Source: Hominimerdicola alba
Lineage (GTDB): Bacteria > Bacillota > Clostridia > Oscillospirales > Ruminococcaceae
Direction: 5' to 3'
NCBI RefSeq assembly: GCF_900112155.1
Contig: NZ_FOKQ01000007.1
Span: 1-64,000 of the forward strand
DNA length: 64,000 nt
Notes under the pieces: generated by a model
Databases searched by the model: none
The model's input: only the letters and a program-made list of their open reading frames with translations
Told to the model about the DNA's origin: nothing
Program-made: the position numbers and the translations under genes
Shown: piece by piece, positions 18,502 to 27,940 of the stretch
Layout of the letters: each line of letters opens with the position of its first letter
Numbering within the stretch: the first letter of the stretch is position 1

Positions 18502-20331
18502 ATGGAACGGGGATTGAAAATACTTCTGGTATGTATAACCAACAAGAATTACGGAGATACGATAATTGCCGATTGTACGGAGTATCTTCTTCATAAGGTT
18601 CTGGGCAGGGCTGACAAGACCACTAAGATACTGAAATACAGCATTATGAGCTGTGATCTGCATCAGATAAGATACGTTGACGCTGTGATATTCGCTGGTG
18701 GCGGACTTATCAAATATGAGCATGAGGATTTCTGCGAGCGTATCTCGGAGATAGTTGACGAGGCTGAAAAATGCGATGTGCCTGTGTTCCTGAATGCCAT
18801 GGGCGTAGAGGGCTACGACGAAAAGGACGATCGGTGCCAGCGGCTGAAAAAAGCTCTGAACTCCGAAGCGGTAAAGGCTGTCACCATCAGGGACGATTTT
18901 GAGCTTTTCAGGAAAAAGTACGCTTACCGCAGGGGGCTGAGGGTCAAGCCTGTGTTCGATACCGCGGTATGGGCGGACAAGGTATATAACGAAGTTCCTG
19001 CAGAGAGCGATGTTATCGGGCTGAATGTGGCTCGGGGCGATATATTTGCGGATTACGGTGCTGAGGGCATTGACGAGGAATATATGCTGGCTTTCTGGAA
19101 AGAGCTTACTGATAAGCTGACGAAGCGTGGGCTGAAATGGAAGATATTCACCAACGGTTTTGACAGCGATGAGAAGTTCGCGGTGAAGCTTTGCGAGATG
19201 CTGGGCTGTGAAAAGATGCCGCAGGTGGGTTCAGCAAGACAGCTGGTAAGGTATCTGTGCGGATTCAAGGCTGTGGTGGCAGTGAGAATGCACGCCTGCA
19301 TAACCTCCTGTGCGCTGGGACTGCCCTGCATTGGGCTTGTATGGAACGACAAGCTGAGAATGTGGGGGGAGAAGATCGGTACTCCAGACAGATACATAGA
19401 GCCCGATGAAATCAGCGCGGACAAAGTTCTGCTGATGCTGGACAGGGCTATGTTTGAGGGCGGAAAGTCCGCGGGGGCTGTTAGCAAGCTTCTGGCACCG
19501 CTGGAATTGAAAAAATTTTTATGGAAAGAGTGCAAGCCGAGAGGCAAAAAGTATGAGGGTCAGCTGGCGGACAAGATAATGGAAGTCGGGCTGGGCGGCA
19601 TACAGCACAAGTACAAGGCGATAAACAATCTTAATGAGATGAAGCGCAGGCTGGAGAGCGGCTGTACGGTCTTTGAAGCTGATGTGCGGCTGACCAGTGA
19701 CCTGAAAGCGGTATGTGTGAACAGCTGGTCGGAGAAGAACCTGAAAATGCTGGGGTTTGAGATGAACGACCAGAGCCGTCTGGGTATGCCCGAGAAGGAT
19801 TTTCTTGGGGCGAGGTATGACGGAAAGTACAAGACCTGCAGTTTTGAAGATGTGGCAAAGGAATTTGCTGTCAGGGGCAACACACGGCTGATGATAGACA
19901 TTGGCATACCGCCAAAGGAACAGCATGAAGCTCTGCTGAAAGAGACGGCGAAGATACTGAAAGCCACGGGGCTTGGGAAAAAGCGGACGATGATACGCTT
20001 TCAGCGTGAGAAGGACATCAAGTTCTGGAATACGCTGGAATGCGACTGCACGATAGTGTATTTTCTGAAAGATTCCACCGACCCGGCGGAGCGGGAAGAG
20101 TACCGTAATAAAGCCTTCGCGGTATGCAAGAAATACGGTATAGATACTATCTCCATGGTATCACAGACCTACACCGAAGAAACGGCGGAGCTCCTTAAAG
20201 ATAAGAAGCTGAAACCTGTGATATTCAGCTGTGACAAGGTTGGTGACGCTGTTGAGATGATAGAGCGCGGCGCTTATCTGGTGGGCAGCAATTTCTACTC
20301 AGCGCGGTACATAAAAGACCTTACAACGTAA
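18502..20331 (+). CDS. Fusion of polysaccharide pyruvyltransferase-like and glycerophosphodiesterase-like domains
   Basis: Residues 1-340 follow the polysaccharide pyruvyl transferase (CsaB/WcaK) pattern: TNKNYGDTIIADC at the N-terminus, FAGGGLI, AVTIRDDFE and VVAVRMHACITSCALGLPCIG. Residues 355-609 look like a glycerophosphodiester phosphodiesterase barrel: GCTVFEADVRLTSDLK carries the metal-binding E-x-D pair, followed by RLMIDIGIP and ending in an ERGAYLVGSNF segment. The usual HRG motif at the start of such barrels is altered to a GGIQHKYKAINN segment, so activity is uncertain. No signal peptide; cytoplasmic. The start gives a GGGGGC site. A role in modifying a glycerophosphate-containing wall polymer is inference. 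Confidence 0.75.
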   Translation: MERGLKILLVCITNKNYGDTIIADCTEYLLHKVLGRADKTTKILKYSIMSCDLHQIRYVDAVIFAGGGLIKYEHEDFCERISEIVDEAEKCDVPVFLNAMGVEGYDEKDDRCQRLKKALNSEAVKAVTIRDDFELFRKKYAYRRGLRVKPVFDTAVWADKVYNEVPAESDVIGLNVARGDIFADYGAEGIDEEYMLAFWKELTDKLTKRGLKWKIFTNGFDSDEKFAVKLCEMLGCEKMPQVGSARQLVRYLCGFKAVVAVRMHACITSCALGLPCIGLVWNDKLRMWGEKIGTPDRYIEPDEISADKVLLMLDRAMFEGGKSAGAVSKLLAPLELKKFLWKECKPRGKKYEGQLADKIMEVGLGGIQHKYKAINNLNEMKRRLESGCTVFEADVRLTSDLKAVCVNSWSEKNLKMLGFEMNDQSRLGMPEKDFLGARYDGKYKTCSFEDVAKEFAVRGNTRLMIDIGIPPKEQHEALLKETAKILKATGLGKKRTMIRFQREKDIKFWNTLECDCTIVYFLKDSTDPAEREEYRNKAFAVCKKYGIDTISMVSQTYTEETAELLKDKKLKPVIFSCDKVGDAVEMIERGAYLVGSNFYSARYIKDLTT

Positions 20332-20348
20332 TAGAAAACGACATAAAA

Positions 20349-20385
20349 AAGCCATAGCACGTTTTGTGCTATGGCTGATTTTATT
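20349..20385 (+). terminator. Bidirectional-looking terminator
   Basis: AGCCATAGCAC pairs perfectly with GTGCTATGGCT (loop gtttt), flanked by As on the left and TGATTTTATT on the right. Confidence 0.8.
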
Positions 20386-20497
20386 ATATGCTTATACCCG
20401 CGGACACACCATACTTAACAGGTTAAAATGATAGTAAGGAAGATAACGTCAACATAATATTTCACTTTTTTAAGCGGTGTGGTAATGGGCTGATCTA

Positions 20498-23191
20498 TCA
20501 GAGATTGTTCAGCATCTCGGTGAGATTTGCAACAAGGGCTTTTGCCTTTACCTCTTTTTCGCGTATTTCGTTTACTACCTTTTCGGGCGCCTTGGACATG
20601 AACTTTTCGTTGTTCAGCTTGCTGTTTACGAAGTCCAGTTCCTTGTTTGCCTTTTCGAGCTCCTTGGTGATACGAGCCTTTTCAGCTTCGATATCAACAA
20701 GCTCTCTCAGGGGCAGAAGCAGCTTAGCATCGGCGGTAGCAACTGTTACCATTCCGTTTGCATCAGCAGGATCTTCAGCGGTAACTGTAACCTCGGAAGC
20801 GCTTGCCAGTCTCTTCAGGAAGTCAGCAGCTTCGGCATAGTCAGCGGTATTTGCTGTAACTATGGTGATGTGCGCCTTTCTGGAATTGGGAACGTTATGA
20901 CCCGAACGGCATTCACGTACAGCGCGTACAGCTTCCATTATCTTCTCCATTCTAGCCTCGTCAGCGGGGAAGTCGAGCTCAGCCTTGTACTCGGGCCAGC
21001 TTTGCATCATCAGGTAGCCCTCATCGTGGGGCAGAGCCTGATAGATCTCCTCGGTTATGAAAGGCATAAAGGGGTGGAGCATTTTCAGGATATCTGTCAG
21101 TACATAAGCCAGAACGTTCTCAACGTTCTTCTTAGCCTGAGCATCTTCACCGTTGAAACGGTTCTTTGCCAGCTCAATATACCAGTCGCAGAAGCTGTTC
21201 CAGATGAAGTCATATACCTTCTGAGCAGCTACGCCCATCTCGAAGTGTTCGAGGTTGTAGGTAACTTCCTTGATTACCTTGTTCAGGCTGGAGAGTATCC
21301 ACTTATCTTCAAGGGTCAGCTCCTTGGGAAGCTCTACCTTGTCGATGGTCATGTTCATCAGCAGGAATCTGGAAGCGTTCCAGATCTTGTTGGTGAAGTT
21401 TCTCATGGCAACGATCTTTTCTTCGCTGTAACGCATATCGTTTCCGGGAGAAGAACCCTGTACCAGCATGAATCTCAGAGCATCAGCGCCGTACTGGTCG
21501 ATAACTTCCAGAGGATCGATGCCGTTGCCAAGAGACTTTGACATCTTTCTGCCCTGGGAATCTCTAACTATACCGTGGATAAGTACGGTATCAAAAGGTG
21601 CTTTGCCAGTGTAGGCAAGACCCGAGAATATCATTCTGCTTACCCAGAAGCCTATGATATCATAGCCTGTTACCAGTGTGCTGGTGGGGTAGAAGTAGTT
21701 GAAGTCGTCAGACTGCTTATCGGGCCAGCCCAGTATAGAGAAAGGCCAGAGTGCAGAGCTGAACCATGTATCAAGGGAGTCCTCGTCCTGAGTGAGGTTG
21801 GTGCTGCCGCACTTTTTACACTTGCAGGGAGCTTCCTTGGCTACGTTGATCTCGCCGCAGTCAGCACAGTACCATGCGGGGATACGGTGACCCCACCACA
21901 GCTGACGGGAGATGCACCAGTCGCGGGTATTGTTCATCCAGTTGAGATAAGTCTTGGTGAATCTCTCGGGAACGAACTTGATTTTGCCGTCCTCAACTGC
22001 CTTTATTGCAGGTTCAGCCAGAGGCTTCATCTTAACGAACCACTGCTTGGATATCATGGGCTCGATTGTAGAATGACATCTGTAGCAGGTGCCTACATCG
22101 TGCTTCAGAGGTTCTACTTCTTTAAGCTGACCAAGTGCTTCAAGATCGGCAACGATAGCTTTTCTTGCTTCGGCTGTGGTCATGCCTGCGTACTTGCCGC
22201 AGTCGAGAACCTCGGGCTCTCCCTCGGTCATCATGCCGCTGGCTTTAAGCTCTTCATAAGCAGCCTTATCCTCAGCGCCTGTCATGTGACCGTCATAGGT
22301 GAAGCATCTTACGCTGGGCAGGTTATGTCTCTGACCAACCTCGAAGTCGTTGGGGTCGTGGGCGGGAGTTATCTTAACTACGCCTGTACCCTTTTCCATA
22401 TCAGCGTGCTCATCGCATACTATGGGTATCTCCTTATCGAGGAGAGGGAGTATAGCGTGGCAGCCGTGGAGGTGCTTATATCTGGGGTCTTCCTCGTTTA
22501 TTGCAACTGCGGTATCGCCCAGCATAGTCTCGGGACGTGTGGTAGCAATTTCAAGGAACTCGCCTGTTTCCTTTACCTTATAGAGGATATGCCAGAAATT
22601 GCCGTCCTTGTTGTCGTACTCAACTTCGGCATCAGATATAGATGTCTGGCATTTGGGGCACCAGTTTACCATACGGTTGCCGCGGTAGATGAGACCCTCT
22701 TCGTAAAGCTTTACGAATACTTCCAGTACTGCCTTTGAGCACTGGTCATCCATAGTGAAATGCTCTCTCTCCCAGTCGCAGGAAGAGCCGAGAGTTCTCA
22801 GCTGTTCAACGATACGTCCGCCGAACTTTTCTTTCCATGCCCATGCTCTCTCCATGAACTTGTCTCTGCCCAGGTCTGCCTTGGTAAGACCCTCCTGACG
22901 CATAGCCTCAACTATCTTAGCTTCGGTAGCGATAGCTGCGTGGTCGGTGCCGGGTATCCACAGAGCGGCATAGCCCTGCATTCTCTTGAAACGTGTGAGG
23001 ATATCCTGCATGGTATTGTCAACAGCGTGACCCATATGCAGCTGACCTGTTACGTTCGGGGGCGGCATAGCTATGGAATAGGGCTTTTTCTTGGGGTCGG
23101 CAACACCGCGGAAGCAGCCTGCCTCTTCCCATGCCTTATATGTACGGCTCTCAACTTCGCGAGGGTCGTAGGTCTTTGATAATTCTTTCAT
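20498..23191 (-). CDS. valS: Valyl-tRNA synthetase, 897 aa
   Basis: Charges tRNA-Val with valine in the cytoplasm. Class I motifs: PPPNVTGQLHMGHAVDN (HIGH region, residues 42-58), the editing-domain segment EIATTRPETMLGDTAVA, and KMSKSLGNGIDP (KMSKS loop, about residue 525). A zinc-like CADCGE...CKCKKCGS pair lies near 415-435. The C-terminal 60 residues form the tRNA-binding coiled coil typical of ValRS. Length is standard. It follows ileS by 68 bp on the same strand; an upstream T-box leader is not seen. Confidence 0.97.
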   Translation of the reverse strand: MKELSKTYDPREVESRTYKAWEEAGCFRGVADPKKKPYSIAMPPPNVTGQLHMGHAVDNTMQDILTRFKRMQGYAALWIPGTDHAAIATEAKIVEAMRQEGLTKADLGRDKFMERAWAWKEKFGGRIVEQLRTLGSSCDWEREHFTMDDQCSKAVLEVFVKLYEEGLIYRGNRMVNWCPKCQTSISDAEVEYDNKDGNFWHILYKVKETGEFLEIATTRPETMLGDTAVAINEEDPRYKHLHGCHAILPLLDKEIPIVCDEHADMEKGTGVVKITPAHDPNDFEVGQRHNLPSVRCFTYDGHMTGAEDKAAYEELKASGMMTEGEPEVLDCGKYAGMTTAEARKAIVADLEALGQLKEVEPLKHDVGTCYRCHSTIEPMISKQWFVKMKPLAEPAIKAVEDGKIKFVPERFTKTYLNWMNNTRDWCISRQLWWGHRIPAWYCADCGEINVAKEAPCKCKKCGSTNLTQDEDSLDTWFSSALWPFSILGWPDKQSDDFNYFYPTSTLVTGYDIIGFWVSRMIFSGLAYTGKAPFDTVLIHGIVRDSQGRKMSKSLGNGIDPLEVIDQYGADALRFMLVQGSSPGNDMRYSEEKIVAMRNFTNKIWNASRFLLMNMTIDKVELPKELTLEDKWILSSLNKVIKEVTYNLEHFEMGVAAQKVYDFIWNSFCDWYIELAKNRFNGEDAQAKKNVENVLAYVLTDILKMLHPFMPFITEEIYQALPHDEGYLMMQSWPEYKAELDFPADEARMEKIMEAVRAVRECRSGHNVPNSRKAHITIVTANTADYAEAADFLKRLASASEVTVTAEDPADANGMVTVATADAKLLLPLRELVDIEAEKARITKELEKANKELDFVNSKLNNEKFMSKAPEKVVNEIREKEVKAKALVANLTEMLNNL

Positions 23192-23208
23192 TTTGACTTA
23201 TCCTTTCA

Positions 23209-23245
23209 AACGCACTCCCCGCCTCCGCTCGGCGGAAACGGGGTG
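23209..23245 (-). promoter_or_regulatory. Hairpin between ileS and valS
   Basis: CGCACTCCCCG pairs with CGGGGTGCG with one bulged base, and an inner CCGC/GCGG stem closes a small loop. There is no T-run on the minus strand, so it is more likely a processing or partial attenuation site than a full terminator. Confidence 0.4.
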
Positions 23246-23258
23246 CGAAGCCTTAGTA

Positions 23259-26200
23259 TTATTTTTTAAGTGATACAGTAACCTTTCTGCCGTCCTCGTA
23301 CTCTACTTCGTAGGAAGTATCGCCCTCGGCAAAATCGCTGTTATCGGAAAGTGTCTCGCCGCAGATATAATCAACCCAAGAAGCGGGAACATCGCCTGTC
23401 AGCTTCATGGAGATGCGGTCGGTGATAGCGCAGCCCAGCTTACGGCGTGCGTCCTGAATGCTTCTTACGATATCTCTTGCGAAACCTTCATCACGGAGTT
23501 CATCGGTGATGGTAAGGTCGAGGGAAACAACGATGCCCTTATCGGAAGCAACGTGCTGACCTGCCTTAGCCTGATATGTCACCAGGATAACTTCAGCATC
23601 GAATTCTTCGTCTGTACCGTTGATATTCAGTACTGCCTTTTCGCCAAGCTTGAACTTGCCGCTCTTGACAGCCTTGATGATATCGGGTATCCTGTCGGGA
23701 TATCTGTTTCTGATCTCGTTGAAGTTAGGAGCGTACTTGATCTCTGCAACGCTGTCTGCGCTTTCCAGTATCTTCACGCACTTAACGTTGAGCTCTTCTG
23801 CGATGATATCCTTGAAGCTTTCAACAACGCTGTTGCCCTCGCTGTCGCTGAGTGCTACGCACAGCTCACTGAGGGGCTGACGGTTCTTGACGTTGTTCTT
23901 GCTTCTGATAGATCTTGCGAGATAGATGACACTTCTAACCAGCTTAACTTCGTCAAGCAGCTTGTCATCACGGAAGCTCTCGGGTATATCTGCCCAGTTT
24001 TCAAGGTGAACGGAGTAGCCGCCTGTAAGTGTCTTATACAGCTTCTCTGCGATGATAGGAGCAGCAGGTGCGAAGAGCTTGCACATATTCACAAGTACAT
24101 AGTACAGTGTTTCGTAAGCGTTCTTCTTGTCCTCGCTGAGACCCTTCTCCCAGAAACGTCTTCTGGAACGTCTGATGAACCAGTTGGTCAGACCGTCTAC
24201 CAGTTCAATAAGGTTCTCGACATACTTGTTTACGAAGTAGGCGTCCATATTCTTGGAAATAGCGTCGGAAGCCTCCCACAGCTTAGCCAGCATCCAGCGG
24301 TCGAGCTGGTTGTCGGAAGTCGGGGGTGTCAGGCTCTCGGGCTTGAAATCATCTATATTTGCATAGGAGATGTAGAAGTTGCAGGCATTCCACAGGGGGA
24401 AGATTATCTGCTGCAGTGCATCGGATATGCCGTTGTCATCAAACTGCAGATCGCCTATCAGCATAGCGTTTGTCTGATAGAGGTACAGTCTGAATGCATC
24501 GGTACCGAACTTCTTCATCAGCTCCATGGGGTCGGTATAGTTTCTGGAGGACTTGGAAAGCTTCTTGCCGTCCTTAGCCAGGATAGTACCGTGTACTACG
24601 CAGTTGGAGAAGCAGGGCTTATCGAACAGAGCCACACTGAGTACGTGCAGGTAGTAGAACCAGCATCTGATCTGACCGGTATACTCAACTATGAAGTCAG
24701 ATGGGAAGTGGCTGTCGAACCATTCCTTGTTCTCAAATGGATAGTGCTTCTGTGCGAAAGGAACAGAGCCGCTCTCAAACCAGCAGTCGAGAACTTCGGG
24801 TACTCTTACCATAGTGCCGTCGCAGTCTGGGCAGTCGCACTTGAACTTGATCTTATCCATATACTGTCTGTGCAGGTTTGTGAGTCTTACGCCGCTCTTT
24901 TCTTCGATCTCGTCGATAGAACCGAGAACGACTCTCTTGCCGCACTTGTCGCACTCCCATATCGGGATAGGAGTTGACCAGTATCTGTTTCTGGAGATAT
25001 TCCAGTCACGGGCATTTTCAAGCCACTTGCCGAATCTGCCGTGCTTTACTGTTTCGGGTACCCAGTTGATATTCTCGTTCTGAGCTATCAGCTTGTCCTT
25101 GATCTTGGTAACATCGAAGTACCAGGCATCCATAGCCTTGTAGATCAGAGGTCTCTTACATCTCCAGCAGTGAGGATAGTTATGCTCGATGGTACCGTCA
25201 GCAACAGCCTTGCCCTGCTCGTACAGGAAGCGGATAACTGTGGGGTTCATCTCGATAACGTTCTTTTCGCCGTCCTTCTCGTAGAAGTCGGTGACTTCCT
25301 CGGTGAATCTGCCCTTTGCGTCAACGGGGTTCACCAGCGGGATGCCGTTGTTCTTGCAGGTCCAGTAGTCGTCCTCACCGAAAGCAGGAGCGGTATGTAC
25401 GATACCAACACCTTCGTCAGCGCCTACATAGTCAGCGGTAACAACTCTGAATGCCTTATCTTTAAGATCAGCAAAATAGGGGAACAGAGGCTCGTAAGTT
25501 CTGCCTACCAGTTCCTCGCCCTTTGCGGTCTTTACTATCTTGGGTTCCTTGCCGAAGATCTTGTCATATCTTGGAAGAACTGCGGAACAAGCGATGAATA
25601 TCTCGTCGCCTACATCGCAGAAAGCATATTCAAGATCCTTGCCTACTGCCAGACACAGGTTTGAAGGCAGTGTCCAGGGAGTAGTTGTCCATGCCAGGAA
25701 GAATACGGGCTTGCCGTCGATAACTTCCTCAGTCTTGAACTTTGTGATTATCCATCTGTCCTGACGGGGTCTTGTGGAGTCGGACTCTCTTGTATCTGAG
25801 ATAGAAAGAGAGGTCTCGCAGTGTGTGCAGTAGGGGGTAACTCTGTAATCACGGTAGATGAGTCCCTTATCGTAGCACTGCTTGAACGCCCACATAACGC
25901 TCTCCATGAAAGTGGGGTTCATGGTCTTGTATGCGCCGTCGTAATCTACCCAGCGCGCCATCTGCTCAACGTATTCCTTCCATGCTTCGTTATTGCCGCT
26001 TACCAGCTCAAAGCACTTGTCGTTGAACTTGTCTATACCCAAAGTATTCTCGATGTAGTTCTTGTCATCGATACCGAGATCTTTCTCGACCTGGTTCTCG
26101 ATAGGCAGACCATGGCAGTCCCAGCCCCATACTCTGGGGACCTTGTAGCCCTTCATTGTCCAGTAACGGGCTATCATGTCCTTGATGAACGATACCAGTA

Positions 26201-26372
26201 TAGTACCGTGGTGAGGCTTTCCGGTTGGGAACGGAGGTCCGTCATAGAACACGACCTCGGGAGCTTCCTTGTTGACCGATTTTTCAAATACGCTTTCGTC
26301 TTTCCAGAATTTCAGGACATCTTCCTGAATTTCGGGAATGTTGGGCTTTCCTGCCAGTTCTTCGTACTTCAA
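23259..26372 (-). CDS. ileS: Isoleucyl-tRNA synthetase, long (type 2) form, about 1037 aa
   Basis: Charges tRNA-Ile. Motifs: GPPFPTGKPHHGTILVSF (HIGH variant), GWDCHGLPIENQVEKDLG, the editing motif AWTTTPWTLPSNLCLAV, and DGKKLSKSSRNYTDP (KMSKS variant KLSKS). The C-terminus is of the DUF5915 type seen in the eukaryote-like type 2 enzymes, which also fits the length. The ATG at 26468 overlaps the -35 box of a consensus promoter and cannot be the start. I choose TTG at 26372, with AAAGGTG ten bases before it; a GTG at 26381 is an alternative. Type 2 IleRS is often mupirocin-tolerant; that applies here only as inference. Confidence 0.93.
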   Translation of the reverse strand: MKYEELAGKPNIPEIQEDVLKFWKDESVFEKSVNKEAPEVVFYDGPPFPTGKPHHGTILVSFIKDMIARYWTMKGYKVPRVWGWDCHGLPIENQVEKDLGIDDKNYIENTLGIDKFNDKCFELVSGNNEAWKEYVEQMARWVDYDGAYKTMNPTFMESVMWAFKQCYDKGLIYRDYRVTPYCTHCETSLSISDTRESDSTRPRQDRWIITKFKTEEVIDGKPVFFLAWTTTPWTLPSNLCLAVGKDLEYAFCDVGDEIFIACSAVLPRYDKIFGKEPKIVKTAKGEELVGRTYEPLFPYFADLKDKAFRVVTADYVGADEGVGIVHTAPAFGEDDYWTCKNNGIPLVNPVDAKGRFTEEVTDFYEKDGEKNVIEMNPTVIRFLYEQGKAVADGTIEHNYPHCWRCKRPLIYKAMDAWYFDVTKIKDKLIAQNENINWVPETVKHGRFGKWLENARDWNISRNRYWSTPIPIWECDKCGKRVVLGSIDEIEEKSGVRLTNLHRQYMDKIKFKCDCPDCDGTMVRVPEVLDCWFESGSVPFAQKHYPFENKEWFDSHFPSDFIVEYTGQIRCWFYYLHVLSVALFDKPCFSNCVVHGTILAKDGKKLSKSSRNYTDPMELMKKFGTDAFRLYLYQTNAMLIGDLQFDDNGISDALQQIIFPLWNACNFYISYANIDDFKPESLTPPTSDNQLDRWMLAKLWEASDAISKNMDAYFVNKYVENLIELVDGLTNWFIRRSRRRFWEKGLSEDKKNAYETLYYVLVNMCKLFAPAAPIIAEKLYKTLTGGYSVHLENWADIPESFRDDKLLDEVKLVRSVIYLARSIRSKNNVKNRQPLSELCVALSDSEGNSVVESFKDIIAEELNVKCVKILESADSVAEIKYAPNFNEIRNRYPDRIPDIIKAVKSGKFKLGEKAVLNINGTDEEFDAEVILVTYQAKAGQHVASDKGIVVSLDLTITDELRDEGFARDIVRSIQDARRKLGCAITDRISMKLTGDVPASWVDYICGETLSDNSDFAEGDTSYEVEYEDGRKVTVSLKK

Positions 26373-26439
26373 ATTATTCACACACCTTTTCTTGGCGGGA
26401 GCTGTTCTATTTAACCCGCGCCTAAAATATACAAAATTA

Positions 26440-26468
26440 ATTATACCATTGTGTATTGCAGATGTCAA
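26440..26468 (-). promoter_or_regulatory. Promoter of ileS
   Basis: Minus strand TTGACA, 17-nt spacer, TATAAT, giving a leader of about 60 nt. That is too short for a T-box. Confidence 0.85.
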
Positions 26469-26489
26469 GCATATTTTATTAATAATTTA

Positions 26490-26522
26490 GGCAGTCCCGC
26501 GGATTTTTTCGGCGGGACTGCC
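26490..26522. other. Perfect 11-bp hairpin upstream of ileS
   Basis: GGCAGTCCCGC pairs with GCGGGACTGCC around an 11-base loop containing six T. No T-run follows on either strand; its role is unclear. Confidence 0.5.
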
Positions 26523-26589
26523 GGTGATCCGTTGTAGGGCGGAGCAGGGAAGTTTAGGTTTTTGAGATAGTCGGATATTTAATGCCGAA

Positions 26590-27000
26590 AGTTTGTTGTT
26601 TTTCGCACATAGTTTTAGCGTATGCATACGGTCGCATCGTTTGGAATGCCCGCGCATACTTTGGTATTCGCCGGTTTGCAAGTTTTCGCCCCTCGTTCCT
26701 CGGGTCGAGAAATCAACGAGCGTACCGCCGTTGATTTCAGGCGCGGCAATAATTCTCCGCAGATAGAAAGAGCGTAGACGTTTGTATTGTCTACGCTCGG
26801 ATTTTTGTAGCGGTGACTGCGTCGACCGCGTGCCGCGCCTTTTTGACAGGGCGGGTAGTCTGATTTCCTCTTATGGTTTGCTAGGCATTATTGCTTTGCG
26901 CCTTGATGCGAGGGCTCTGCCCTTAACAGTCAGCGTTGCTGACTGTGGCTCCCCGCAAGCCTTTCGCGAAAAGCTTGTGCAAAAGCTCCCCTTTGGTGGT
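26590..27000 (-). repeat. Composite intergenic repeat, copy R4 (inverted, with extra segments)
   Basis: Reads on the minus strand in the same module order as R2: an AAGC...CTTTCGCG palindrome with one mismatch (26957-26976), a broken second stem GCGAGGGC/GCCCT, the inner hairpin GAGCGTAGAC (26770-26779) with GTCTACGCTC (26789-26798), then the GAAATCAACG/CGTTGATTTC stem. Short extra segments interrupt it, including AACAGTCAGCG near 26927, and the tail beyond 26690 towards 26590 is more diverged. Confidence 0.75.
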
Positions 27001-27014
27001 TTTCAGCGGGTTTG

Positions 27015-27656
27015 TTATTCCTCAACGATGGACTTGACAGGTGCTGTGTCCTGCTCGTGTTTACGCTTTTTGGCTTCGATGATCTTCAAAACTATCCACC
27101 AGACGAGTATCACAGTTTCGAGTGCGGCAACTGCTGTCATGGGGTAATGTCGCTGCATATATTCGCGGTCGATGTTGCGCAGTTCTTCCTCAACATACAC
27201 TTTATCCAGTTTATCGGAGAGGTAGTTGATAAAGTACTGTGAAGCTTTCAGGTACAGCCCTGTTCCTGTGACGATCAAAACGAAAGCGGGGATATGCTTT
27301 TTAAGGTATTCTATAATTATGCCCGCAAGTACCAGTGCATCGCCTGCAAGCATTGTCCAGCCCACCCATTTTGGCGGCTGGGGGTCGATATATCCGCCGA
27401 AGGTGCCAAATATTGCGATAAGTCCGTAGTATATGCCTGACCATGCGAATGGTACCAGAATAAGTAGTCGCATAAACAGGAATCCCAGAGGTTCCTTGCC
27501 GTAGCGACCGTATTTGGTTTTATACAGCAGTTTTTTTGCGGACTTGCTTTGTCTGTTTCGGGCAGCTTCACGTTCCTCGCGCTCTTCTTCCTCGCGTTCA
27601 AGGCGCTCTCGTATCTGTTTCTGGGACTGCGCTTTAAGTCTATCCTTTTTTGACAT
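27015..27656 (-). CDS. Hypothetical membrane protein, 213 aa
   Basis: The N-terminal 40 residues are extremely charged (an ERLEREEEEREEREA segment), likely a cytoplasmic helix. They are followed by three or four hydrophobic segments (FLFMRLLILVPFAWSGIYYG, TMLAGDALVLAGIIIEYL, PAFVLIVTGTGLYL, AVAALETVILVWWIVLKII) and a basic tail. The family is not recognised. It is transcribed divergently from spoIVB. Confidence 0.6.
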   Translation of the reverse strand: MSKKDRLKAQSQKQIRERLEREEEEREEREAARNRQSKSAKKLLYKTKYGRYGKEPLGFLFMRLLILVPFAWSGIYYGLIAIFGTFGGYIDPQPPKWVGWTMLAGDALVLAGIIIEYLKKHIPAFVLIVTGTGLYLKASQYFINYLSDKLDKVYVEEELRNIDREYMQRHYPMTAVAALETVILVWWIVLKIIEAKKRKHEQDTAPVKSIVEE

Positions 27657-27850
27657 TTTTTACCTCTTTAATATGCTATCATTTTCTTGATCTGATTACG
27701 GCGAAAAGCCGTATTTTATTATAGCACATCGGACTGCTTTTTGCAACAGGCGAAAATATATAAAGGACGGCAAAAAAGTTAAAATCTGCCTGAAACGGTA
27801 CTTGAAAAAAGTTTACTTCTTTTTGCCATAACAAATAATACTTTTTCGGG

Positions 27851-27907
27851 CGGCTGAATCAAACGCGGCTGACTGTCAACAATAGTAATGACTTCGGTAT
27901 TCAGCCG
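27851..27907 (+). promoter_or_regulatory. Inverted repeat in the spoIVB leader
   Basis: CGGCTGAAT (27851-27859) and ATTCAGCCG (27899-27907) are perfect complements 39 bases apart, about 35 bases before the ATG. It could be an RNA hairpin or a protein site; no sigma-A promoter is clear, which fits a sporulation sigma factor. Confidence 0.4.
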
Positions 27908-27940
27908 TAAGTTGAAAATTTATGGAAAAGGAAGAATAAA

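Noticed and set aside
21575-22738. Long plus-strand open frame (387 codons) opposite valS
   Set aside because: It lies wholly within valS on the other strand, lacks any domain I recognise and has a Val/Leu/Tyr-rich composition typical of an antisense shadow.
23553-24977. Long plus-strand open frame (474 codons) opposite ileS
   Set aside because: Antisense shadow of ileS; no ribosome-binding site and no recognisable motif.
26373-26600. T-box leader for ileS
   Set aside because: I looked for a long leader with a specifier loop and T-box sequence; the consensus promoter at 26440-26468 leaves too short a leader.
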